This document shows positions 1 to 10,330 of a stretch of 64,000 nt of DNA, piece by piece. Origin of the DNA: Sipunculus nudus. Taxonomy: Eukaryota > Annelida > Sipuncula > Golfingiida > Sipunculidae. The notes beneath the pieces were generated by a model, which worked only from the letters and a program-made list of their open reading frames with translations, was not told the origin of the DNA and made no database searches. The stretch lies in the NCBI GenBank assembly GCA_026874595.1, contig CM049306.1, positions 53,104,019 to 53,168,018 on the forward strand, in the 5' to 3' direction. The position numbers and the translations under genes are program-made. Position 1 is the first letter of the stretch, and every line of letters begins with the position of its first letter.

Positions 1-786
1 AGCAAAGACTCCATGCAATCCAGGTCATTGTTATTGCAGCACTTATCTCAACAATGGCTTTACAAAGACTGCAGTTGACCATAGATCCCAAGTAAATTAT
101 AGTTATATACTGGTAGTAAATTGGTAGTATATGTATGTCAGGTTTCATAGTGTATATAAATCAAAATATGTACATGCATGTTTTTCACGTTATATAATGC
201 AAACAAGGAAACATATATATGCAAAAAAACCCAGATAATAAGACACTTAAATGTAAAATTTTGGAATCTCTATTAATATGGTTTAATAAATGATGCTATG
301 TTGTTTTATTCGGCCAGGTCTCAAGTATAAAGACCTGTTAACTCTACTATACATATTCAATAATCAAATAACTACACAACCTCTATCTTCCAAAATGTAA
401 ATGTGATACGTCGTCAAGCTGAGATGTCGCCAAACCTGAAATCGTCCAGCTCGAATATAATCAGTCATGTCAGTTTGGTGAAACTAAGCGAGGGAATTTT
501 TCACAAATTATATTACGTTTAGGTTTTTGATAGGGTTGATTTATAAAACTGATAATATACCCCCGTACGTGAATACAGAGGTAGTCGCGCATGTTTCTTT
601 AAAGCAGAGCGTCAGTGATGCCTGTCTATCAGTAACTTTTGGAAAACTAAAATGAAAACATCGGTATTCAGGCAGTTTTCCTTTTGGTCATGACCATTCC
701 ATACGTCTACACATTGGAAAGACTGGGTAAATTTTAGTTTTACAAATTTTTATACTATTGAATTGAACCTCCATAATCTTCCTACT
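1..786. other. Unannotated AT-rich sequence
   Basis: I see no repeat, RNA gene or credible exon here. The sequence is single-copy within the window as far as I can tell by eye. Confidence 0.5.
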
Positions 787-789
787 AGA

Positions 790-930
790 CATGCCATACA
801 TGGGTTACATCTCGCCGGGATACATCACAGTTGGCTACTCTGTGATTAACATCTCATCAAGCTACATCGTAGCAAGCAGTGAAATGAGGGTACGTCCTAT
901 CGAGATGGGTCGTACTGGGTACACCACCTG
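790..930 (+). repeat. Decayed 15-bp minisatellite (GGNTACATC units)
   Basis: A motif of the form GGNTACATC plus six variable bases recurs about every 15 bases: GGTTACATC, GGATACATC, GGCTACTCT, AGCTACATC, GGGTACGTC, GGGTACACC. Because 15 is a multiple of three, one frame stays open from an ATG at 790 and reads as Gly-Tyr-Ile-x-x pentapeptides to a stop near 928. An acceptor-like CTACTAG lies just before the ATG and a donor-like GGTACGT near 889, so a small exon cannot be excluded. The periodicity explains the open frame more simply. Confidence 0.5.
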
Positions 931-2850
931 ATGTGCCTATTCTAAATGTCATTTAAGTAGTCATCTCTAAGATATTTCTAAATCATTAGATGACACTGTA
1001 CCATATGACTTATACATTTCAGATAAAAATGACAACTGTTAAATATGTGGTTTTATGGTGGGTCGTAGGTGACATCAAGAACAGAGTGTTTGACACACTC
1101 AGTTTTGCTGGTGATAAAGACACCAGGATATATCAATCACCCTTGTCATTACATTTTTTGTGACATAAATTCAATGACTATTGTTAGGTTTTGATCCACT
1201 GTGGGACACACCTGATGCTTTGCTGTGATTTATTTTTACATTATATAAAACCCTAACACACAAATATTGAACACAAACTGACTCATGCTGACTATATTAA
1301 TTTTGTTCAATCAAACCATGGTTGCCATGTTTGACTATATACTTTGTTCAATCAAACCATAGGTACCTTTTTTTAACAGATAATTTTCTGAAAACATATA
1401 TTGTTTATTATTACACTCCACCATTTGTGGAGATATTATATTTTCCCTTTTGGTCATGATAGTTGGTTTTTCACTTGCCAATTAACTCTCTGCAAACTGT
1501 TTTTCAACAGATTTTGATTAAATTTTGTAGTTCAGATAGGGCAACACCCACAGAACAAACAATTAATTTTTTTAGATAATCTGGATCACCATAATATATT
1601 TTGAATTTTATAGTTATTTGAATTATATAGTTATAATTATAAGAGAATTAAATCCCATTGTATCACAGTGACTTCTTTGTCCTGGGGGGAGGCTGCCTAT
1701 TCATTGGTATTAGGGTCAGTGTTACTTCTGCAGCTCACTAGATAAACCTGTTTCACAGAACTGTATCAATGTAAACAAGACATGAAAGTATGATTATATA
1801 TAAATGGAATCTTGGTGGGGTTCTCCATTTGGGCAAAAGCTACACACATCCACTTTTGGTAATGATACTGCATATGGGAGTGACAATTATTATTTTTATA
1901 TAAAATTATTTGCTACCTGCTGGATGCTATATGACATGATTTAACATTTTGTGTGAGTCTGCAGACATAAGTTACCATGATCATTTTGTGGGCTACTTTT
2001 TTTTACAGCATTTACATGCCACTTATCAACTCTGCAGCTGTTAAAACTATTTGATTTGATTTGTCCATGTGACTAATAACATTGACTGTTATTAGAATTT
2101 TTAAAAATGCAAAAAATTGACTGTTTCTCAGATATAAATTAAACTAACTGGAATACGTAAATATTTTAAATGATTTTTTTCCCAATTTTTTTTTTGTAAT
2201 TATTGTTTATGCCTCTGGTTTCATTACAACTTAATAGCTCAATGAAAATTCTGATAAAACGCTGGCAGCTTGATTACAGTGAATATAAAGTATATAGAAA
2301 AAGCATCTGATGTACAGACATCTACAAGAATTGACAAGAATGTGCTGTCACTTTTATTTTATAAATTAAAAAAGAACAAAATTTAATACAGAATAAAAGA
2401 GTTCTGTGAGAAACAATAAAATTCCAAATATTTTTGATGGAAAGTATAGTACAGAGTCTACATGTCCAACCTTTAGTCAAATCTTGCTGTATGTGATATT
2501 CAAGAAACAAAGCTTCATGGATAATATTATATCTATAGTCGATCACAAGTTTTCTTGCCATTTTGTTTATCTCACTTTTTTTTAAACACTTACAGGGGAG
2601 AACAAACAAATCTTAAGGTTAGTATTAGAATAGTGAGAGGTCATATGTCTTTCATTCCAAACACCTAAATGAAATATGCAAAGAGTCTACACTCATCACC
2701 ATGGAGATGACATAAAAATCTGGGAAAAGTATAAAAAGAGGTATATATACACCAGAAGAAATGTACTGATAAAGTAAATTAACTGAATAGAAGTATTTTT
2801 TCCTATATTAAATGTATAATACTTTTTTTTAAGTTTCAAGTTACAGCACC
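931..2850. other. Unannotated AT-rich sequence with one small local duplication
   Basis: The only structure seen is a two-copy direct repeat of about 44 bp near 1287-1375, sharing the core TTTGTTCAATCAAACCAT. No gene is supported. Confidence 0.5.
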
Positions 2851-4214
2851 TACCGTATTTACTCGTGTATAGGACGACCCCGTGTATAAGACGACCCCCA
2901 AATTTTAAGCCTCAAATTTGGGTACAAATTATTTTTTAGCACCATGGATCTGTCAGCTACTGAATCACTATGTGTCATGATCAGGTAAACCGATGATTAA
3001 ACTGGGCTATTATAACATTTCATTCTTCAAATGTTCAGTGGTATATTTCTTCTTATTAGTAAAAAAGTGAAAATAGGAAAGTTAAATGGAAATGTATGAT
3101 GGAACAGACCAAAACAGGATTTTATTAAATATATAAAAGAATGTGTATATACAATTCAAAATGATGTCATAAGAAACACCAGATAAAAATAAATTAGGCA
3201 ATGAATTAAGCACTGATGCATTTCTGTGGTTGCCTAAACTGACAAAACAAAATGATAAAAAATTCAAAAGCTGTGATGCTATGAAAGTATTTTTAATACT
3301 ATTTATAAACAATTAAATATTTTAAAGTACTATAAATATTGCAAGCTGTTAACTAAATATGAAAAACAATAAACTTGCGTGAAAGAATGTTTTTTTTTTT
3401 TGTTTTCAGTCAAACTTAACATACAAAAAATATGTGTTGTTACAAAATTTCAAATTGATGTAGGTAAGAGATTGCATATAGACGACATTAAGCACTGAAT
3501 TAAGCACTATGGTTTGCAGGCTTTGGGGCTGCAGGAATCGACAATTCAACTTGAAATCATAAATGATGACTTCAACACCTGTGATGATATTAACGTACTT
3601 ACAAAGCGATTAACTGAAATAATCATCATCAAAGCACTTAACTACCGGAAAATGGCTATAAACACGTCACGCTTGAAAACAAAATTACATGCAAATGTTC
3701 TTTCATCATAAATGGCTAACACACTGTTAAACTTCAGCCAAACTTCTGACAAACACTAAGTTCAGATGCCTCCAAAGTCTGACTGATCATTAGCTGCATT
3801 AAATGCGGCGGTATCCAGGACCCTGAAAACCGCCACATAAAAGCTTCAGAGTTAACTGGAGAACTTCAAACCCTTGTCGGAAAAAAAATCGTGTAAAATC
3901 AATATTGCGTTTATGACAAGGAAACTTTAAGTAATCTAAGGGAGATATAGTACTTTATTCGAATGACCAAGAAATTCAGCTAAATATTATGTTTTAGTAT
4001 GTAAACAAGACTCACTTTTGAAACTTTTCAACCCTTGCGCTTGAAACTGTCTCAGAATCTGAAACAATGAACTGCGTGACCTTTGCTCGCTGATCCAACA
4101 CGGCCCGTTACCACTGGTTACACAGGCGGCTGCCGGCCAGCCGTGGCAGGGGGGAAACCCAGAGCAGACATCGTTCCCCGTGTATCACCGTTTATTAGGA
4201 TAATACATATTCTT

Positions 4215-4391
4215 CTAATCAACATTTAAAGTGGACAAACACTGTCTAAGTGGTATGTTATATGCGCATTTGAGAATAACGGCCTGGTGAGTCCGGCATT
4301 GCTTGACAGCGGCCTTGATGGCGGGGGTCAGGTGTCCCCGGAACTGGTCCCACACGAGCAGACATCGTTTCTTCAGAAGCGTGACCGTCAT
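4215..4391 (-). pseudogene. DDE transposase fragment (pogo/Tigger type)
   Basis: A minus-strand frame of 58 codons opens with ATG and contains the block LLVWDQFRGHLTP around residues 11-23, followed by an Ala/Lys-rich helix and AVIL. In pogo/Tigger/jerky-like transposases (DDE_1 superfamily) the second catalytic Asp sits in exactly this kind of context (hydrophobic run, W-D-x-F-R-x-H). The usual downstream Gly-Gly-Leu-Thr segment is absent: similarity ends near residue 40 and the frame stops soon after. No helix-turn-helix or CENP-B-type DNA-binding domain was found. It is therefore a broken remnant, oriented from the right end of the element leftward, and cannot encode an active enzyme. Confidence 0.7.
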
Positions 4392-5100
4392 CACAAGTTG
4401 ATCAAAGCTGTCACTGATGAGTTGTTTACTCGTTTAACCAAACATGTGCGCTTAATTAATTATATTCTGTGATAATTAATCATACTTTCTTAATGTTGTA
4501 TGTTTGTCAGCGAGATTTGTTAAATATATTATTTATATTGGAACCAATTTGCTTTGATAATAATTTTTATACAACTGGTATCATGTGGAGAATGAAAATG
4601 GAATTTATTAGCTCATAATTGAACTGGGCGTGACCGGTGTCGTTTAGATTACCCGTCAGGACGCCTGGCGAAAGCGAAGGACGACCGCAATATTGTATAT
4701 TCTTTTTCAGTAATACGGAATATTAAACCATGACAAGATAAAAATATGTGAAAAATACGATCGACATACACGATTTAAAATTTGTAATTATTACACTGCG
4801 GACGATTTGCATATCAGCGTGCCTTTTTGGGGAATGTTTATAGTTTATTGTTGGGCCAGGGGTATTTGCGGGGAGGTTACATGTCGGCCCGCTTGTGAAC
4901 ACAAGTCATGCATGCTACGCCGCTGGTATGACACATTTTGTAAAGTGAGAAGGACAAACATCACACGTTTCTCTTAAAATAAAACATGTGATGTGCTTCA
5001 TAAACATAATATCAGACAAAATAATGAAAATAATAAATACATTTCTTAAATAAACACGCTTGTTTGTTACCAACGCATCAGTGGGCGATACTTACCGGCA
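4381..5100. repeat. Internal direct duplication, copy a
   Basis: This block repeats at 5225-5970 with only scattered substitutions and small indels. Both copies start at GTGACCGTCATCACAA and end near a CTTACCGG box. Read on the minus strand, that box is CCGGTAAGTAT, a good splice-donor sequence, so the duplicated unit may include the upstream (5' leader or promoter) part of the transposase gene. The duplication starts within a few bases of the truncated transposase frame. Confidence 0.75.
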
Positions 5101-5224
5101 GCTTTCACAGTCAACTGAATAAGGTCTCTTTGATTTAGGCAAGCCGAGAGAAACCACCATATCAAAGGGGATTCTCACACCTGAAACCTCCACTGATCAG
5201 GTAATCCGTGCCCTTGTCCTTTTG

Positions 5225-5970
5225 GTGACCGTCATCACAAGGTGATCAAAGCTGTCACTGATGAGTTGTTTACTCGTTTGTTTAACCAAACATGTGCGCT
5301 ACATTAATTATATTCCGTGATAATTAATCATACTTTCTTAATGTTGTATGTTTGTCAGCGAGATTTGTTAAATATATTATTTATATTGGAACCAATTTGC
5401 TTTGATAACGATTTTTATAAAACTGATTTCATGTGGAGAATGAAAATGGAATTTATTAGCTTATCGTTGAACTGGGCGTGACCGGTGTCGTTTAGGTTAC
5501 CCGTCAGGACGCTTGGCGAAAGCGAAGGACGACCGCAATTTTGTATATTCTTTTTCAGTAATACGGAATATTAAACCATGACAAGATAAAAATATGTAAA
5601 AAAATACGATCGACATACACGATTTAAAATTTGTAATTATTACACTGCCGACGATATGCATATCAGCGTGCCTTTTTGGGGAATGTTTATAGTTTATGGT
5701 TGGGCCGGGGGTATTTGCGGGGAGGTTACATGTCGGCCCGCTTGTGAACACAAGTCATGCATACTACGCCGCTGATATGACAAATTTAGTAACGTGAGAA
5801 GGATAAACATCATACGTTCTTCTTGTAATAAAACATATGATATGCTTTATAAACATTATATCAGACACATAAAAAAAGAAAATAAATACATGTCATTACT
5901 AGAATCTGTGTACGGACGTTTTAAGGCTTGTGTTCTACCGACGCAGCACTGGTTGATATACTTACCGGTA
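5225..5970. repeat. Internal direct duplication, copy b
   Basis: Second copy of the block at 4381-5100, offset by 844 bp. It lacks the transposase-coding sequence that adjoins copy a. Its right end reaches nearly to the right terminal inverted repeat. Confidence 0.75.
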
Positions 5971-6221
5971 TCTTGTTTATCATTTTCGGTGAGCTTCCGG
6001 TGACTAAAAAACTTGTACCCGATAATAGGACGACCCCCCCACTAAGCCCTCCAAAATTTGGGAACCAATTTGTCGTCCTATACACGAGTAAATACGGTAA
6101 TAAGGCTAATATGGAATATCATGGTGGTTTTATATCATATACATATATGCCACTGTCTTGCTATAAGTTATACCCCTTGTAAAACTTAAAACTTTGTTGT
6201 AAACCATCTTTTGGCATTACA

Positions 6222-6570
6222 TGGAGAGTGTTTGATTTAGACTACCATAACAGTGTTGAGGGTCATAAGGGTTGGTGTCATTCCTTTAAAGATATTTTAA
6301 ACACACGTGGTCTCAGTGACATGTACATAAGTAGGGATGTTTCTCATTTCACTTTGACAGATTTAGGTGCATTAATTGGTGGAGGGTAGGTTTTCAGATT
6401 CTTTTGATAAACAATGGCTCGATAGTTTAGCAAGAATTTCTTATTTAAAAATTTACAAAGAAATCGAGGATTCATTCGGCCCTGATGATTAAATTTTTAA
6501 GTGTTTGAGGAAAAAAAGAGCAATTATTGCCAAGCTAGGTAGGGGGGCATATCCAATATATAAGAAGTTG
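6222..6570 (+). pseudogene. Non-LTR retrotransposon reverse transcriptase, C-terminal remnant
   Basis: Two overlapping frames read like the C-terminal, post-palm region of metazoan non-LTR retrotransposon ORF2 proteins. The first (6222-6389) has a WxxxFKDIL-type helix and a D-V-S-x-F-x-L motif, then stops. The second (from 6391) begins FSDSFDKQWLDSLARISYLK, followed by an acidic-aromatic stretch and, after an in-frame TAA at 6490, a basic KKR-AIIAKL-GRGAYPI block. The pattern (W-L-D near Y-x-x-Y/K, then a basic cluster, A-K-x-R/G-x-G-A) is what I know from CR1/L2-like and RTE-like elements. At least one frameshift near 6389 and one stop make it dead. The clade is uncertain. Confidence 0.5.
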
Positions 6571-6883
6571 CCATACCTTTACGCCTATTTAGAAAACACC
6601 GCCAAATACACTCCATGATAAGCCCAGCTAGAAGACTGACCACAAAATTTTAGCTATAGGTCATTATGGGCCAGGAAACATAAGAGCCAAGACATGCAAT
6701 CCAGTTTCTAGGTGTAGTTTACATACTCAAGCTTAATACTAATTATTCTAATCCCCTGGAGACTGAAAGAGGATTTGTGTACTTAAGTACACATGAGGCA
6801 AGTAAAGAAAGGGCAAGTCATTTATAATCTTATAGAGATTATAAGCAATTTAAATCACAATTTGTTAATATACAATAAACATG

Positions 6884-7069
6884 TAAGGCCAAAAAAAATA
6901 ATGGTATGGTTGTCACTTGTCATGCACTGCCCGCATCAATTTTAACCCCACTCATGAAACATTTTTATTTTGATTTTCAATAAAATAATACAATTTTGAT
7001 AAAATCACATGCCCTCACTGATTTCTGAAGAAAAAAAATGCCTGTGAACCAATCCTTTTTTTGGCCTTA
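6884..7069 (-). mobile_element. AGGCC MITE, copy 1 (internally shortened)
   Basis: Ends are AGGCCAAAAAAA at left and TTTTTTTGGCCT at right, each flanked by TA, which suggests a Tc1/mariner-like target duplication. Inside, the sequence matches the reverse complement of the copies near 14286 and 63490 (for example ATTTTTATTTTGATTTTCAATA next to a CCGCATCAATTTTAACCCC block). About 150 bp of the middle is missing relative to copy 4. Confidence 0.7.
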
Positions 7070-7658
7070 GTCTTTTCAAAAGGGTTAACTGTTCATCCAG
7101 CTGAGATTTATGAGATTTACATACACAAAATATATCATGAACCAGTTTGAGAATCTTGCCACTCCTGAACCTAAAAATGTCAGGAATTGATACTTTCCCA
7201 GAATCCTGAGCTAAATAGCTATCTACTGCAATGCACTGATTGATCTTTAATTAGGAATCCTTAGAAGGATAATCACCACCAGTTCCAACATCAGTGCACA
7301 GGATAAATGCAGCCATTAAACTGAAAATGACAGATGCCTATAATCAAGAGCTTTTGGATGTAGACCCTTTATATGGTTTATAAGTACACTTAACACTAAA
7401 ACGGGGAAAAAAAGCTTTTGGTCTTTTAATTAGTGTCAATAATTAAATCAGAAGCTTGCTGAGACAAACAGCTGCCTGTTAATGTCTGATTAAACCGATA
7501 TTTAAAACAGTGTGTCATGTAACAGTTCAGGGTTCTGGTGGACTCCCAGCTGTCATCAACACTTGAGGCCTGACCTCAATCAGACCTTGGACCTGGTAGG
7601 GGTTTGGATTTTAATTATACAGCTGGTAAAATGTATCAATATACTGATCCACTGAATT
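7070..7658. other. Unannotated sequence
   Basis: No repeat, exon or RNA gene is supported here. Confidence 0.45.
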
Positions 7659-7728
7659 GACAAGATTACCGATGGCTCTGACAAGATTACTGATGGCTCT
7701 GACAAGATTACTGATGGCTCTGACAAGA
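7659..7728 (+). repeat. 21-bp minisatellite, about 3.3 copies
   Basis: GACAAGATTACCGATGGCTC plus T repeats at 7659, 7680 and 7701 with one C/T difference, then a partial unit. The period is a multiple of three, which creates an in-frame peptide repeat on the minus strand. I do not regard that as a gene. Confidence 0.85.
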
Positions 7729-7989
7729 ATCTTTGTCTTTTGGTGGCTGGCATTTGAAAATTAAGGTCTCTCGGCTTTGTCAGTGTCACTGACATGTATA
7801 TTGAATGAGGATGAAAGTAATCATACAATAAGAAATCTATGCTATTTTTAATGTCATCTGGATTTCAGGTTTAATATGCACTGGGCTAGGAACAATCCGT
7901 TAGTCATAACCTGTCCTTAATATATTGGACTGATCATCTGGAAGTTCTTTTGAGGATTCACCATTTTGTCGATGATACATATGCAGAGT

Positions 7990-8050
7990 GTGCTCCAAGG
8001 CCCTTCTGCTCCCAAATCCAAGGCCTTAACCCCTCAGCTACATCCTACTT
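7990..8050 (-). repeat. Possible tRNA-derived remnant (SINE head or tRNA pseudogene)
   Basis: On the minus strand the sequence GTAGCTGAGGGGTTAAGGCC looks like the D-arm/A-box of a Ser- or Leu-type tRNA, followed by an anticodon-arm-like TTGGATTTGGGAGC segment. No matching T-arm (B-box) is present, so it cannot be a functional tRNA. Confidence 0.25.
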
Positions 8051-9811
8051 AAACTGGTTATTTTAATGATAGATACAGGGCTTACAGGAATGCAAGGGTG
8101 AGCATCTTTGATGCTCAAAATCTCTTACAGGACACTTGGTTCTGGGGGGCCATGCATTCTATGGGACACACTTATTTCTGGCTTTAAGACTGAAAAGACG
8201 GAAATTTGGTCTTGTATCAGTCACTGACCATCACCGGCTGCCTCAAAGAAACTGGTCTGTTGTGTCAACACTGCACTGACAACTGACCTATACATTTCAT
8301 TATAATCAAATATCCATATAACAACACAATTTCTAATCATATAATGATATGATGATGGCACAAAATAAAAAAAAATCAATTTTGCACAACATTCAAAATT
8401 TGAGTCACATATCATCTCCCCTCAGGATGCCCTAGACTCAGATGGGACAATACAAATTTTTGGCCAGAGTATCCTGGACTCTTCTTATTTTCTTCTTAAT
8501 GAAAGCTGTGATATTTGATTATATATGGCAAATATGACAGCCAGTACTGCTTACATACTGAAACCTTCAGACAATATGTGAATTAATTATTTTCTGGTCA
8601 TGTAGTGCACATTTTCCATATAAATTAAGGCTATTTATAACCTTGGATCACATGACTGGCAGCCTGTCGAGAAATATTCAAGGTCATCAGTACATAGAGC
8701 ATCAGGCAGAAAGTAATCCATTTTCCACGTGTTTTGTTCACACCCAGCCTTGTTATATAACAGAAACATGTAATATTTAAACTACTTACATTATAAATTA
8801 GTAATATATGAACAACTTACAGTTGTGCAATGGTTATGACAATAGATATTTAACATAATTAAAGTATAAAAAATTTACTGTATATTAAAAGTGGATATGA
8901 TAGACATTACAACAATTAATATATGCAGGATATTTCTTGAAACTGTTAGGAAAACTAAATATTTATTGGAATTTATTTTATCATACTTTTGTTCAATTGT
9001 ATCACGGTATGACAATCAGCATTAAACCTGTTTATTATAATCAAAAGGTTCAAACCTTTAATGTGCTTATATAACAGAGTTATATATGAAAATATACAAA
9101 CATGATTAACTTTATTACAAATTTTACATTTAAAATAAAAGAGGCAGCATGTACATTCTTCTTCTTTTCCTTTGCAAGAAGAATATCACAAACAGAACTT
9201 CTATAGATATAACCAAATGTGTTTAATTAACATAATCCTGCCTCTGTACAGGTAATTACTTGGCTTGGCAGCATGTTGTGACACATCCTGACATGGCTTT
9301 AAGTTACACATGACCTCCCTGTTAATGAATGCTATTATTATGAAATATTACTGATACACCCCAAGATAAATTCTGCAACATTATATGTGCATTACAGCAT
9401 CAGTTACTCAAGCCTCTGCAATGTTCAAGCATAATGCTGATTTCAAGTTTGAACAAGGCTCTTGCTCATCCAGGCACATATGTGGGTCCCCCCAAACAAC
9501 ACTGTTGTTTTGGGTACCTGTGACAAAAACTACAAAGTGCCCACTTTATATGAAATTTGTAGCCAAAACTCTTTTGTCAAATGCTTCAAGTTTTTTGCTT
9601 TAAAAAGTTGGTGTTTTGTGGTGTTTCAGGGGAAAAAACCATGTCCAAAATGGGAAGCCTTCTGCACATGTGGACTTGGGGCCTAGTACATGGCTCAAAG
9701 ATGGGGAGGTATTGAATTTGAAGCTGAGCTAGGGAGAAGCAAGATTTTTGTGGACAGCCCCCATCCAGAGTAAGCAGTATGCAGATGTAAGGGGTAGGCT
9801 TGATTAATCAG
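8051..9811. other. Unannotated sequence
   Basis: Short overlapping open frames occur around 9385-9690 in two phases, but none shows a domain, splice context or clear coding signature. Nothing else is supported. Confidence 0.4.
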
Positions 9812-9905
9812 CCTCATAGTTTCACTCACAAACAAGTGCAGCTTTTGGGGGTTCCTCTGTGTTATGACCTATCACTGGGGAAGATTACACACCCCAGACC
9901 TGCAA
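9812..9905 (+). repeat. Short dispersed repeat M, copy 1
   Basis: Matches 28113-28205 in order and spacing: CAGCC..., TTTCACTCACAAA, GAGTG-like, GGTTCCT.TGTG.TATGA, GGGG..GATTAC..ACCC. About 95 bp long. Family unknown; it could be part of a SINE, but no clear A/B boxes were seen. Confidence 0.55.
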
Positions 9906-10079
9906 GTTTGATACAGACCCTGTCTGTCACTGTTAACTCCTGCTTACCTGATTGTTCAGCCTTTGTTTTTCAGACAATAATACACTTGATGGCAGTGTCT
10001 GTCTGACTTTACCTGAAAACTGTTTGGTAACTCACATTGATCATCAGTTGATAATCTATGGCTGCTGGGCAATTATGTT

Positions 10080-10330
10080 AACAAGAGCACTGCAAACTTG
10101 CATCACACACCTGTCTTATGCCTTGTGACCTATGACCTCATTAAATATGCATGGATTTTGTCCATAATCTAACTAGGACAAGATAATCTATTAGTAAGTA
10201 GTTATGTCGAGTTTCGTGTAAATCCATCAAAGCCCCGGTGGGTTATCGTGGCGACACTAAAAGTTAATGGACGAACAGATGGTGGGCATACCAAAATATG
10301 TCCCGTAAAGATGGCCCTATAAAAACAAAA
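10080..10330 (+). mobile_element. Element I, copy 1 (AACAAGAGCACTGCAAA family)
   Basis: Starts AACAAGAGCACTGCAAAC, shared with 43518. One core unit follows (TGACCTCATTAAATATGCATGG ... TGGCGACACTAAAAGTTAA), then a GGACGAACAGATGG microsatellite remnant and a GATGGCCCTATAAAAA tail. The layout (AACAAG head, core, GGAC-type repeat, A-rich end) parallels elements A-C. Confidence 0.6.

Larger units (their letters stand above)
2853..6097 (-). mobile_element. Pogo/Tigger-like DNA transposon, internally rearranged
   Basis: The two ends are perfect inverted copies of each other over 26 bp (starting CCGTATTTACTCGTGTATAG at 2853; its reverse complement ends at 6097). TA dinucleotides flank the element at 2851-2852 and 6098-6099, as expected for Tc1/mariner/pogo target-site duplications. 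At 3.2 kb it is long enough to have been autonomous. However, the only transposase sequence I can read is a short minus-strand piece at 4215-4391. The interior carries a large direct duplication (4381-5100 and 5225-5970). The family call rests on the TA duplication plus the transposase motif. The plus-strand frame at 3514-3711 inside it matches nothing I recognise. Confidence 0.8.
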
